NCBI RefSeq assembly: GCF_011067745.1
Contig: NZ_JAAMPJ010000009.1
Location: 186,001-250,000 of the forward strand
Source: Lentzea alba
GTDB lineage: Bacteria; Actinomycetota; Actinomycetes; Mycobacteriales; Pseudonocardiaceae
DNA: 64,000 nt
Direction of reading: 5' to 3'
A program made the translations under genes and the position numbers. Positions within the stretch are counted from its first letter, which is position 1. Each line of letters starts with the position of its first letter. Shown here piece after piece: positions 50,938 to 60,157 of this stretch. The notes under the pieces are model-generated. The model ran no database searches and was not told the origin of the DNA. It saw only the letters and a program-made list of their open reading frames with translations.

Positions 50938-52746
50938 ATGACGCTACGCCTCAGGCAACGCACGATCGCAATACTGGCCCTCCTGACCCTGGTGATCACG
51001 GCGACCGTCGCGGTCGACGAGCCGAAGACCGCCGCCGCGTGGGACAACGGAACGGCGGACACCCCGCCGATGGGGTGGAACAGCTACGACGCGTTCAACT
51101 GGAGCGTCACGGAGTCGGACGTCAAGGCGAACGCCGACTACATGAGGACCAACCTCAAACCGCACGGCTGGCAGTACGTCGTGATCGACTGGGCGTGGTA
51201 CTACCCGGGCAGGCACAACAGCAGCCCGAACCAGGACGCGAACCTCAACCCCCGGCTGCGCATGGACGCCAACGGACGGCTGCTGCCCGACACCACGCGT
51301 TTCCCGTCCGCGGCGGGGAACAACGGCTTCAAGCCGCTGGCCGACTACGTCCACGCCCAGGGCCTGAAGTTCGGCGTGCATCTGATGCGCGGCATCCCGC
51401 GCCAGGCCGTGGCCGACAACGTGCCGATCCTCGGCACGAGCTGCCGTGCCAACCAGATCAACAACAACACCACCGCGGCCTGGCTCAACCTCATGTGGGG
51501 CCTGAACATGAGCAACGCATGCGCGCAGGCGTACCTCGACTCGATGTTCCAGCTCCTGGCGGGATGGGGCGTGGACTACGTCAAGGTCGACGACATCGCC
51601 GCGCCCACCTACCGGCAGGCGGAGGTCGAGGGCTACCGGCTGGCCATCCAGCGCAGCGGACGGCCGATGGTGCTCAGCCTCTCCCCCGGCCCCACCCCGC
51701 TGGCCGCCGGTCCGCACGTGCAGGCGAACGCCCACATGTGGCGCATCGTCAACGATTTGTGGGACGACTGGCCCGGCGTCAACAACCTGTTCGACCCGTT
51801 GCGGGACTGGACGCGGTACCGGGCGAAGGGCGCCTACCCCGACCCCGACATGATCCCGATCGGAAGGCTGTCCAAGTTCGGCCCCAACGGCCCGTCCCGC
51901 TACTCCAACCTCAGCCCGGACGAGCAACGCACCCTCATGACGTTGTGGACGATCAACCGTTCCCCGTTGATGTGGGGCGGCAATCTCGTCGAGAACCGCG
52001 CCTCCGACCTGGCGCTGATGACCAACGCCGCAGTGATGTCGGTCGATCAGAACAGCACGAACAACCGTCAGCTCGTCGGCGGCTCGCGCCAGGTGTGGGC
52101 GGCCGACATCCCCGGCAGCAACGACAGGTACGTCGCGTTGTTCAACCGCGACAACACATCCGGCACCGTGTCGGCCACCCTCTCCGCGCTCGGCATGGGT
52201 TCGGCCACCGTCACGGACCTGTGGTCCGGAGCGGGCCTCGGCACAGTCAGCACGACGTTCACCCGGTCGCTGCCCGCCCACGGCGCCGGTCTGTACCGGC
52301 TCTCACCGAGGACGACCGCCACCGTGCACACGTTGACCGCCGGGCACAGCGGCAAACTGCTGGACGTCTTCAACCTCTCCACCGACGACGGCGCGGACAT
52401 CGTCCAATGGACGGCGAACGGCCAGAACAACCAACGGTGGGAGTTCCGCGACACCGGTGACGGCCACGCCCAGGTCGTGAACGTCAACAGCGGCAAGTGC
52501 CTGGACGTCTACGGCGGTGCCGGCGCCATCGGTGACGGCGTCCGGATCACCCAGTGGACCTGCCACAGCGACACCAACCAGCAGTGGCGTCTCCAGGACG
52601 CCGGCGGTGGCCGGCTTCAGGTCATCGCCAGGCACAGCAACAAGTGCCTCACCATCAAGGACGCGGCGACCGCGGACGGCGCAACCGCCGTGCAGATGAC
52701 CTGTGGCAGCGGCACTGAACAACAGTGGCAACGCCAGCCGGCCTGA
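50938..52746 (+). CDS. Secreted GH27 alpha-galactosidase with ricin-type CBM13
   Basis: 602 residues. Signal peptide about residues 1-33. The GH27 barrel begins PPMGWNSYDAF; the nucleophile Asp lies in VDYVKVDD and the acid/base Asp is in the VNDLWDDW region. A beta-sandwich follows to about 455, then a C-terminal ricin-type trefoil with three QxW-like motifs (NNQRWEF, NQQWRLQ, EQQWQRQ). It releases terminal alpha-galactose (or beta-L-arabinopyranose) from plant polymers outside the cell. Likely controlled by a sugar-responsive LacI regulator at 50875. Confidence 0.93.
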   Translation: MTLRLRQRTIAILALLTLVITATVAVDEPKTAAAWDNGTADTPPMGWNSYDAFNWSVTESDVKANADYMRTNLKPHGWQYVVIDWAWYYPGRHNSSPNQDANLNPRLRMDANGRLLPDTTRFPSAAGNNGFKPLADYVHAQGLKFGVHLMRGIPRQAVADNVPILGTSCRANQINNNTTAAWLNLMWGLNMSNACAQAYLDSMFQLLAGWGVDYVKVDDIAAPTYRQAEVEGYRLAIQRSGRPMVLSLSPGPTPLAAGPHVQANAHMWRIVNDLWDDWPGVNNLFDPLRDWTRYRAKGAYPDPDMIPIGRLSKFGPNGPSRYSNLSPDEQRTLMTLWTINRSPLMWGGNLVENRASDLALMTNAAVMSVDQNSTNNRQLVGGSRQVWAADIPGSNDRYVALFNRDNTSGTVSATLSALGMGSATVTDLWSGAGLGTVSTTFTRSLPAHGAGLYRLSPRTTATVHTLTAGHSGKLLDVFNLSTDDGADIVQWTANGQNNQRWEFRDTGDGHAQVVNVNSGKCLDVYGGAGAIGDGVRITQWTCHSDTNQQWRLQDAGGGRLQVIARHSNKCLTIKDAATADGATAVQMTCGSGTEQQWQRQPA

Positions 52747-52867
52747 CTTCACTCGATTCATTCGACGACATTCGATTGCCCGAACGACTTGCATTGACCA
52801 CCAATGGAGATTGGTCTACTTTCCCCTGAGCCTCGCTCACCTATGTGACCGCAGCCCGGGGGAAGCA

Positions 52868-53692
52868 ATGAAGCACAGGTGTCGGAGCATCGTGGTGGCG
52901 GCCGCGGTGCTCCTGGCCACGGCGTGCACCGCTGACGACGTGACCACTCCGGACGGTTCCACCCCACCGTCCTCAGCAGCGCCTGTCGCACCGCCGACCC
53001 TCTCCGATGCTTTCGTGACCGTGCGGGACGTGCTGGACGGGCGCACCGTGCTGCTGTCCGACGGGGCTCAGGTCCGCGTCGAAGGGCTCGCCGCTCCGGA
53101 AGAGTGCTGGGCCGGCGCCGCCACGACCTTCGCCAAGAAGTTCTTGCAGGACAAGGCCGTTCGCATCGACCCGGTCGACCGCGTGGTCGCCGACGCCTCT
53201 GCACTGCGACTCAAGGACGGCACCGACTACGCGGTGATGGCCGTGCGCCAGGGGATCATGCGCACCGACTCGCCGGACGATCGCGCGCTGATCGACGCCG
53301 AGGCCGAGGCGGCGAAGAGCGAACTCGGCCTGTGGGGTGCGCCCTGCCGGGGTCAGGCGAAGGACTCCCCGCACGGTTGCGACATCCGCTATCGGCTCAC
53401 CCACCAGACGGCGAACGGTTTCCGGGCGGAGGTGACGATCAGCAACACCGGACTCTCCCCGATCACCGCCTGGACTCTGCGGTGGACGTTCGCCGACGGC
53501 CAGGTCGTGGCGGAGGCGCGGAATGCCGTGGTCAGCCAATCAGGTTCGCGGGTGAGCGCCACGAACGTCCCGGAGTCCGCCACGATTCCCGTCGGACGCT
53601 CGCAGCTCGTCGTGGTGACCGGTATGCAGCTGTCGGACAATCCCGCGCCGCGTTCCTTCACCTTGAACGACCAGCCTTGCACTGTCAGGTGA
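52868..53692 (+). CDS. Lipoprotein with degenerate SNase-like domain and CBM2
   Basis: 274 residues from ATG 52868 (GGGGGAAG upstream). A lipoprotein-type signal ends at TAC-TADD. Residues about 55-165 match the staphylococcal-nuclease fold (VRDVLDGRTVLLSDG, VRVEGLAAPEE, LGLWGAPC), but the Asp of DGDT is Arg, the VDTPE Asp is Ala and the RxxxYGR arginine is missing. It is probably not a nuclease. Residues about 170-274 are a CBM2 domain (CDIRYRLTHQ, NTGLSPITAWTLRWTF, PAPRSFTLN). A cell-surface polysaccharide-binding role is suggested. Confidence 0.75.
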   Translation: MKHRCRSIVVAAAVLLATACTADDVTTPDGSTPPSSAAPVAPPTLSDAFVTVRDVLDGRTVLLSDGAQVRVEGLAAPEECWAGAATTFAKKFLQDKAVRIDPVDRVVADASALRLKDGTDYAVMAVRQGIMRTDSPDDRALIDAEAEAAKSELGLWGAPCRGQAKDSPHGCDIRYRLTHQTANGFRAEVTISNTGLSPITAWTLRWTFADGQVVAEARNAVVSQSGSRVSATNVPESATIPVGRSQLVVVTGMQLSDNPAPRSFTLNDQPCTVR

Positions 53693-53713
53693 CGTGCCGT
53701 CCTCGATGCTTTG

Positions 53714-54547
53714 ATGGAGATCATGGATCTCTCTCAGCAGTTCCACTGGCGCGGTCGCACGGTCGCCTGGGACGTCCGCGGTCGAGGCCCTGCCGTGGTG
53801 TTGTGTCATGGCACGCCGTGGTCGTCGCGCCTGTGGGAACCGTATGCGGACGCCCTGAGCAACGAGTTCACCGTCTACCTGTGGGACATGCCCGGCTACG
53901 GCGCTTCCTCGAAACATCCTGACCACGCGGTCGACCTCGCCGTCCAAGGTGAGCTGTTCGCCGACCTGCTCACGTACTGGAAACTGGCCGAGCCGCACGT
54001 GGTGGCCCACGACTACGGCGGAGCGGTGTCCTTGCGCGCGCATCTGTTGCACGGCGCCATTTACAGGTCACTCGCGCTGGTGGACGTGGTCGCGCTGCGG
54101 CCGTGGGGCTCGGACTTCTTCCGGCTGGTCGCCGCCCACGCCGACACGTTCACGGCGCAGCCGCCGGCGGTGCACCGCGGTGCGCTGGAGGCCTACATCC
54201 GCGGCGCCAGCCACCGCGGCCTGACCGACGAGCAGCTGGCGACGCTGACCGGACCGTGGCTGACCGCCGAGGGCCAGGCCGCGTTCTACCGCCAGATCGC
54301 GCAGGCCGACGAACGGTTCACCGACGAGTTCCACGACCGGCTTCCGGCGGTCACCGTGCCGACCCACGTCATCTGGGGCGACCAGGACACGTGGATCCCG
54401 CCGGACCGGGGCCACCGGCTCGCGGACCTGATCCCGGGCGCCAGTCTGGAGATCATCGAGAACGCCGGGCACCTGGTGCAGTACGACGCACCGGTGCAGC
54501 TGGCGATCGCGCTGCACCGATGGCTCAGCACCCGTACGCCCGAATAG
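53714..54547 (+). CDS. Alpha/beta hydrolase with Asp nucleophile (haloalkane dehalogenase/epoxide hydrolase-like)
   Basis: 277 residues. HGTPWSSRLW is the oxyanion loop and VVAHDYGGAVS places Asp, not Ser, at the nucleophile elbow, as in dehalogenases and epoxide hydrolases. NAGHLVQYD provides the catalytic His, and WGDQDTWIP an acidic residue. ATG 53714 was taken; ATG 53723 is in frame. It stands alone 22 bp after the lipoprotein gene. The substrate is unknown. Confidence 0.82.
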   Translation: MEIMDLSQQFHWRGRTVAWDVRGRGPAVVLCHGTPWSSRLWEPYADALSNEFTVYLWDMPGYGASSKHPDHAVDLAVQGELFADLLTYWKLAEPHVVAHDYGGAVSLRAHLLHGAIYRSLALVDVVALRPWGSDFFRLVAAHADTFTAQPPAVHRGALEAYIRGASHRGLTDEQLATLTGPWLTAEGQAAFYRQIAQADERFTDEFHDRLPAVTVPTHVIWGDQDTWIPPDRGHRLADLIPGASLEIIENAGHLVQYDAPVQLAIALHRWLSTRTPE

Positions 54548-54645
54548 GCAAGCGCTATGCGTCCGAATGAGTGACTTGGCGTTACGTCGATCGGCGCTGG
54601 ACGACTACCTGCGTACAGATGTCGTACGGCTCCGAGGGAACGATC

Positions 54646-55455
54646 ATGAAGGTCTACACAGCCCGCGCCGACGCCAGTCGGGCGCTCGAAATCGCCGCGA
54701 CCACGTCGCCGTTCGTCATCACCGTCCAGTTCGGAGATGGCCTGACGGCTACTCAGCAAGCTGCTTTCGCTCAAGCGGCCGATCGCTGGGCCAAAGTCAT
54801 CGTCGGCGACCTGCCGGACGTGATCGTGGACGGCGAAATCATCGACGACGTGCTGATTCTCGCCGAGGGCGCGGATCTGGGCGGGGTGGGCGACGTCCTC
54901 GCGGAGGCGGGGTTCACGCACATCCGCGTCGGCGGCTTGCCGTGCAAGGGAATCATGCGGTTCGACACCGCCGATCTCGAGCAGATGGAGGCGGAGGGCA
55001 CGCTCCACGACGTGATCACCCACGAGATGGGGCACGTGCTCGGCATCGGCTCGCTGTGGGAGGAAGTGGGCCTGGTTCAGGGCATCGGCACCAACGACCC
55101 CCAGTTCACCGGGCGGCTGGCGATGATCGAGTACGGCCATCTCCTCGGCGGTCTGGCCGAAACCGTGCCCGTGGAGAACGTCGGTGGCGACGGTTCAGTG
55201 GGCAGCCATTGGCGGGAGTCCAAGTTCCGCACCGAACTGATGTCCAGCACCATCGGGGGCAAGGGCAACCCGATCAGCAGGCTCACCGCGGGCAGCCTCA
55301 TCGACCTCGGCTACGAGGTCGATCTGGACGCCGCCGAGCCCTACGTGCTGCCCACTCCGGTCGGACCCGCCGCCGTCGGCGCTCCAGGCCCGTACAAGTG
55401 CCTGGAGCGACCGAAGAAGGTGCACCGGGTCGTGCCCGTCGAACCAGCGGCCTGA
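54646..55455 (+). CDS. Leishmanolysin-like (M8) zinc metalloprotease
   Basis: 269 residues. HEMGHVLGIGSLW at about residue 126 is HExxHxxGxG, the metzincin zinc site. WRESKFRTELMSS follows with the Met-turn, and NPISRLTAGSLIDLGYEVD is typical of bacterial M8-like proteins. No signal peptide is seen from ATG 54646 (GAGGGA upstream). Its stop abuts the end of the convergent permease gene. Function in the cell is unknown. Confidence 0.82.
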   Translation: MKVYTARADASRALEIAATTSPFVITVQFGDGLTATQQAAFAQAADRWAKVIVGDLPDVIVDGEIIDDVLILAEGADLGGVGDVLAEAGFTHIRVGGLPCKGIMRFDTADLEQMEAEGTLHDVITHEMGHVLGIGSLWEEVGLVQGIGTNDPQFTGRLAMIEYGHLLGGLAETVPVENVGGDGSVGSHWRESKFRTELMSSTIGGKGNPISRLTAGSLIDLGYEVDLDAAEPYVLPTPVGPAAVGAPGPYKCLERPKKVHRVVPVEPAA

Positions 55456-56826
55456 TCAGGAACTGCTCACCGTGGTTCGCGGTGCGTTCCGGCGGCCGCG
55501 CACCACGCCGACCGCCACCACGACCGCCGCGACGAGCAGGCTCAGCAACAACTGGGAACGGGCGTCGGCGTCGAACAGCATGCCCACGAGCAGAGCCACC
55601 ATGCCGACGATCGTCGCCCACGTCAGGTACGGGTAGCCCCACATGCGCAGCGTGAGCTGGTCGGGGGTCTGCTGTTCCAGCTGCCGCCGCATCCGCAGCT
55701 GGGACACCGCGATCGCCAGCCACACGAAGATCGCCACCGCGCCGGAGGAGTTGACCAGGAAGAGGAACACCGTGTCCGGCGAGAGGTAGTTCAACGCCAC
55801 GGTGGCGAACCCGACGACGGTCGAGGCCAGCACCGCGGCCGTCGGCACTCCTCGCCGGGAGACCTTGCCGAGCACCGCGGGCGCCTCACCGCGCCGGGAG
55901 AGCGAGAACACCATGCGGGAGGCGGTGAACAGCCCCGAGTTCAGGCAGGACAACACCGAGGTGAGCACCACGGCGTCCATGACCACCGCGGCCGCGGGCA
56001 GGCCGAGCGTGTCCAGCACCGCGACGTACGGGCTCTTCGCGACGTTGGCGTCGTCCCACGGCAGCAACGTGACCACGACGGCGATCGAGCCGATGTAGAA
56101 GACGAGAATGCGCCACACCACCGACTTCACCGCGGCACGCACCGCCTGCACGGGGTTGGCCGACTCCCCCGCCGCGACGGTGGCGATCTCCGCGCCGAAG
56201 AAGGAGAAGACCACGACGAGCATCGCGGCGAAGACCGGACCGGTGCCCTGCGGGAAGAACCCGCCGTGGCCGGTGAGGTTGTCGAGCCCCGGCGAGGAGA
56301 AGCCCGGCAGCAGGCCGCCGATCGCCAGCACGCCCAGCACGAGGAACACGGTGATCGCCGCGACCTTGATGCCGGCGAACCAGAACTCGAACTCGCCGAA
56401 GGACTTGACCGAGTACAGGTTCGTCAGCGTCAGCACGACCGTGAGCACGAGAGCCCACGTCCACTGCGGCACGGCCGGAACCCAGCGGTGCACGATGGCG
56501 GCGCCCGCGGTGGCCTCGATGCCGACCACGACGACCCAGAACCACCAGTACAGCCACCCGATCGCGAAGCCTGCCCACGGTCCGATCGCACGTTCGGCGT
56601 AGGCGGAGAAGCTGCCGGTGTCGGGGTTGGCCGCGGACATCTCCCCCAGCATCCGCATCACCAGCACGACCAGCAGGCCGGCGGCGGCGTAGGAGAGGAG
56701 CACGCCGGGTCCCGCCTTGCCGATCGCGGCACCGCTGCCGACGAACAGCCCGGCGCCGATGACGCCGGCGATGGCGATCATGCTGAGGTGCCGCTTGCGC
56801 AACGACGGTTGCAGGTCCTGCGACAT
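55456..56826 (-). CDS. APC-family amino acid permease
   Basis: 456 residues and about 12 membrane segments. The N-terminal MIAIAGVIGAGLFVGSGAAI is the APC substrate/ion site, and GEMSAANPDTGSFSAYAERAIGPWAGFAIGW is the GABA/aromatic permease block. It imports amino acids or amines with protons. The 122-bp upstream gap separates it from a hypothetical gene; no operator was recognised. Confidence 0.92.
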   Translation of the reverse strand: MSQDLQPSLRKRHLSMIAIAGVIGAGLFVGSGAAIGKAGPGVLLSYAAAGLLVVLVMRMLGEMSAANPDTGSFSAYAERAIGPWAGFAIGWLYWWFWVVVVGIEATAGAAIVHRWVPAVPQWTWALVLTVVLTLTNLYSVKSFGEFEFWFAGIKVAAITVFLVLGVLAIGGLLPGFSSPGLDNLTGHGGFFPQGTGPVFAAMLVVVFSFFGAEIATVAAGESANPVQAVRAAVKSVVWRILVFYIGSIAVVVTLLPWDDANVAKSPYVAVLDTLGLPAAAVVMDAVVLTSVLSCLNSGLFTASRMVFSLSRRGEAPAVLGKVSRRGVPTAAVLASTVVGFATVALNYLSPDTVFLFLVNSSGAVAIFVWLAIAVSQLRMRRQLEQQTPDQLTLRMWGYPYLTWATIVGMVALLVGMLFDADARSQLLLSLLVAAVVVAVGVVRGRRNAPRTTVSSS

Positions 56827-56948
56827 CGGCCGTCCTTCCCTCGAGGAGAACTCCCGGACTGGGTTCGATCAGTCTGGGAGTGGCACCGCCGCGAGGAACA
56901 GTCGACAATTCGTCGAAGTCACGCCGCTGAATTGTCCAAATCCGACAG

Positions 56949-57518
56949 TTACCTCGACTCCAGACCACGGAGGCCGGGCAGCGGATCGCCCGGCCCGAAG
57001 TCGATCTCAAGCCCCAGACACGCCGCGATCACCTGAGCGGCTTCCGTTTTGCCGTAATCATGTGCTTCCACGAGTACCAGACCGAGCCAGCGCCAGAAGG
57101 GCTCGCCCAGCGGGGCCGGCACGACGCCCGCGTCGTCGAGCCCGGTCACCACGCACGTTCCCCGGATGACCTTCGCCCAGTCCGTGCTCGCCAGCTGCCG
57201 CGCCGCCCTGGCCCGCGAAACGACGTCGAGCTCGTACTTCCCGGCGGCCACGTCCTGCAGCAACAACATCAGCATGAGGCTCGCCCCGCGGTTCACCTCA
57301 CCGTCGGGCACGCTGTCGCCGACCCAGAACTCCAGGCCGGGCAGGGCGCACCTGCGCGCCACGACAGGATCGCCGAGGAGGCCGGGCAGGACCGCACCGG
57401 CCTGGCCCGCGCTGATCTCGACCATCGACAGGCCGCCCTCGGTGGGCAGCACGAGCACCCGCATCGACGAGGTGCTCGTGCTGCCGAACCGGCCGGCGAC
57501 TCCGCTTGTCATCAGCAT
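56949..57518 (-). CDS. Hypothetical protein, possibly DUF3846-like
   Basis: 189 residues. MRVLVLPTEGG near residue 19, VNRGASLMLM and IRGTCVVTGLDDAG recall small proteins of the DUF3846 type, but the match is by eye and weak. No signal or membrane segment. ATG 57518 has GGAGCGG upstream; an in-frame ATG lies at 57512. It follows the acyl-CoA dehydrogenase-like gene by 43 bp and may be in the same unit. Confidence 0.6.
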   Translation of the reverse strand: MLMTSGVAGRFGSTSTSSMRVLVLPTEGGLSMVEISAGQAGAVLPGLLGDPVVARRCALPGLEFWVGDSVPDGEVNRGASLMLMLLLQDVAAGKYELDVVSRARAARQLASTDWAKVIRGTCVVTGLDDAGVVPAPLGEPFWRWLGLVLVEAHDYGKTEAAQVIAACLGLEIDFGPGDPLPGLRGLESR

Positions 57519-57561
57519 CTTCCGCTCCGATCGGGCAGTCAGTCCGGATTGGACAGATCAC

Positions 57562-58623
57562 TCACCACTGGTCGGTCCGCGCCGGCAGGCCGAGCAGGAT
57601 CCGTCCGGTGAGCTCGAACGTCACGGGGCTCACGAGGAAGTGCGCGGTGGCGGTGTTCGCGTCCCGGAAACGGCGCTGCAACGGCGAAGTCTCGTAGATC
57701 GCGGTGCCGCCGCCGAGCTCGTACATCGACGAGGCGACCTCCGCCGCGACCCGTGCCGCGTGCGTCGAAGCCAGCCGCAGCGCCGCCTCGGCACGGGCGA
57801 ACTTCTCCTGGGTGGCCGACCGCTCGGCCAGCACGCGCGACGATCCGGCGGACTTCTTGGTCGTCGCGAGGACGCTCAGGTCGCGGACCGCCCCGCGCGC
57901 GTTGCCCAGCGCCGCCGCGGCGACCGCGGCCGCGAAGAACCCGTTCAACGGAAACCGGTACAGCGGTTCGGCATCCGCCGCCGGTCCGTCCACAATGGAG
58001 AACAGCCGGTCGGCGGGCACGAAGACCTGCTCGGCCACGACGTCGTGGCTGCCCGTGCCGCGCAGTCCGCTGGTGTGCCAGGTGTCGACGACGGTCAGTT
58101 CGGAGGTGGGCAGTGCCGCGATGCGCAGCACCGGCGGTTCGGAGCCGGAGCCGGAGTCGACCACGACTCCGCCGAAGAACCACTCGGAGTGCTTGACACC
58201 GCTGCAGAACGTCCACCGGCCGGAGACCACGAAGCCGTCGTCGGCAGGACGCGCGCGACCCGTGGGCGCCCACACTCTCGCGGCGGACGAACGCGGGTCG
58301 CCGAACACCTCTTCCGCGCCGTCCTTCGGCAGGTAGTGCGCGAGCAGGCTGCTGGTCGCGGCGATACCGACGCACCACCCCGCCGAGGCGTCACCGAAGG
58401 CAACGGTTTCCGCGGCTTCGAGGGCCGTCCGGGGCGCGGCCTCACTGCCACCCAGCGCACGGGGAACACCGGGGTTCAGCAGGTCCGCGGCCTTGAGGTG
58501 CCGGACCACCTCGGGTGCGAGCGACCGCTCCGCCTCGGTGACGTCGGCCCACGCCGCCGCCAGTTCGGCGGCCAGTTCGGCCTGGCGCCGCAGTTCCTCG
58601 TCGTTCAAGTCGTGTTCCCCCAT
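57562..58623 (-). CDS. Acyl-CoA dehydrogenase-fold flavoprotein
   Basis: 353 residues. Seen are ETVAFGDASAGWCVGIAATS, FVVSGRWTFCSGVKHSEWFF (FAD/substrate beta domain) and ELGGGTAIYETSPLQRRFRD (C-terminal FAD contact). The pattern matches the HsaA/indole-acetate monooxygenase branch more than classical beta-oxidation enzymes, as the catalytic Glu is not evident. The start overlaps the thioesterase stop (TGATG). A two-component hydroxylase or a desaturase of an aromatic acid is likely. Confidence 0.82.
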   Translation of the reverse strand: MGEHDLNDEELRRQAELAAELAAAWADVTEAERSLAPEVVRHLKAADLLNPGVPRALGGSEAAPRTALEAAETVAFGDASAGWCVGIAATSSLLAHYLPKDGAEEVFGDPRSSAARVWAPTGRARPADDGFVVSGRWTFCSGVKHSEWFFGGVVVDSGSGSEPPVLRIAALPTSELTVVDTWHTSGLRGTGSHDVVAEQVFVPADRLFSIVDGPAADAEPLYRFPLNGFFAAAVAAAALGNARGAVRDLSVLATTKKSAGSSRVLAERSATQEKFARAEAALRLASTHAARVAAEVASSMYELGGGTAIYETSPLQRRFRDANTATAHFLVSPVTFELTGRILLGLPARTDQW

Positions 58624-59042
58624 CAGCGCATCAGTTCCTGGCCCGCGGACACCAGCCGCTCGCTCCACGGCGCGGGACGCAGCGTGCCCGGATCGAGGCG
58701 GATGACGGTGCGCGTGCCGTGGGCGTGGGTGAGGTCTCCGTCGGCGGCGCAGAAGCGGAACCCGTACGTCAGGCTGGTCGTGCCGATCTGCTCGATCCAC
58801 AGCTCGACCGCGTACCGGCCGTGCCGGGTGACCGGTGCCTCGTAGGTCATCCGCAGCTCCTTGACCACCACGCCCGAGATGTCGGCGGCCAGCCGCGGCT
58901 CGCGGTCGACGAGGGCACCCGGTCCGTGCCACAGCTCCATCCAGGCTCGCTCCACCAGCAGCGGGTAGCGCGAGTTGTGCAGCATGCCGAGCGAGTCCAG
59001 CTCGTCGAAGTGGACGACGACGGGGATCAGCCGAGCGGTCAT
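58623..59042 (-). CDS. Hotdog-fold thioesterase, 4-HBT type
   Basis: 139 residues. VHFDELDSLGMLHNSRYPLLVERA carries the catalytic Asp region of 4-hydroxybenzoyl-CoA thioesterases. YGFRFCAADGDLTHAHGTRTVI is the second strand pair. Both ends overlap neighbours (59039-59042 with PucR; 58623 with the dehydrogenase), so the three genes form one unit. It likely hydrolyses an acyl- or aroyl-CoA. Confidence 0.87.
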   Translation of the reverse strand: MTARLIPVVVHFDELDSLGMLHNSRYPLLVERAWMELWHGPGALVDREPRLAADISGVVVKELRMTYEAPVTRHGRYAVELWIEQIGTTSLTYGFRFCAADGDLTHAHGTRTVIRLDPGTLRPAPWSERLVSAGQELMR

Positions 59043-59983
59043 CCCGAGTAGCCGTCGGCGATCATCGCCGCCACCAGCGTGTGGCCGCCCCGCCCGCTCG
59101 TCGGGTCGCAGCCGGTGATGCCCGCGATCCGCTGCAACCGGTAGTCCAGCGTGCTGCGGTGCACGAACAGGTTGCGCGCGGTCTGGTTGCGCTGAAGATC
59201 GGCGTCGACCAGCGCGACCAGCGTCTCCCACAGCACGGGGTGGGCTCGCAGCGGGTCGAGGATCGAGACCAGGCTCCGGGTCACGTGTTCGTGCCGGGTC
59301 ACCGCGTACTCGACCAGCACGTCGGAGATGTTGTAGACGCCACCGGGACGGCGGCCGGCCACGACGAGGCGCATCACGTCCGCCGCCTCCCGGTAGCCGT
59401 CGGCGATGTCGGCCTTCGGCCGCGCCGCGACGGTGAGCCAGCCCTTGCCGTCGAGGTGCCGTGTCAGCTGCCGGGTGATGGCGGGCGTGCGTTCCGGGTC
59501 CAGGTCGGGCACGAGGATCACCAGACCGGACTCCTTGCGCGTCATGAACGCGCCGGGGCCCGCCGCCTCGTGCAGCACGGGCTTGGTCCTCGTCACGTCG
59601 GACAGGCGGACGACCACGATCAGGTAGCGGGCGGCGAGCGCGTCGTACACGTCCGGCGCGATCGGGTGGCCGTCGACGAGGTCACCCGCGACGTCACCGC
59701 GGCGGGCCGACGCGATCCCCTCGTTCCTGCGGCGGTAGCCGTCCAGGAACTCCGTCAGAACGGGCCCGCTCGCCCGCACGAACTCGGCGAACGCCGGATG
59801 TCCCTCGGCGGCTTCCTCGAGCACGCCGAGCAGGTCGTCGTAGCGGCCACCGGCCCAGTTCTCGCCCGCCGCGCGGATCTTCGCCCTGAACTCGGCGAGC
59901 CGCACGTCGTCCTCGCCGGCCAGCCGCGGCGCCCGGCGGACGCGGCCGGGCGTCGAACTCCAGTTGACGGCGACTTCCGTCAT
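59039..59983 (-). CDS. PucR/CdaR-family transcriptional regulator
   Basis: 314 residues. The C-terminal helix-turn-helix (LVDADLQRNQTARNLFVHRSTLDYRLQRI) is the PucR signature, and a central GGDEF-like domain (VYDALAARYLIVVVRLSD...) precedes it. It heads the unit with thioesterase and acyl-CoA dehydrogenase-like genes and probably controls it. PucR proteins often sense nitrogenous or aromatic compounds. The 174-bp gap upstream (59984-60157) is AT-rich and should hold the promoter. Confidence 0.88.
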   Translation of the reverse strand: MTEVAVNWSSTPGRVRRAPRLAGEDDVRLAEFRAKIRAAGENWAGGRYDDLLGVLEEAAEGHPAFAEFVRASGPVLTEFLDGYRRRNEGIASARRGDVAGDLVDGHPIAPDVYDALAARYLIVVVRLSDVTRTKPVLHEAAGPGAFMTRKESGLVILVPDLDPERTPAITRQLTRHLDGKGWLTVAARPKADIADGYREAADVMRLVVAGRRPGGVYNISDVLVEYAVTRHEHVTRSLVSILDPLRAHPVLWETLVALVDADLQRNQTARNLFVHRSTLDYRLQRIAGITGCDPTSGRGGHTLVAAMIADGYSG

Positions 59984-60157
59984 GTCGCCCCCTTGTGAGA
60001 ATTGCGGAAGATCAGAAACCGAATATTTTTTCGCCCTTTTCAGCGATATTCGGAGGTTATTGAGTCAGCCACGCACGCGTCAACAAAACTCACTTAAGAC
60101 TGTGGTGCTCAGCGCCGTGGTTCGGGTGGTCGGCGCGTTCGGTCGCGAACGGTACGG

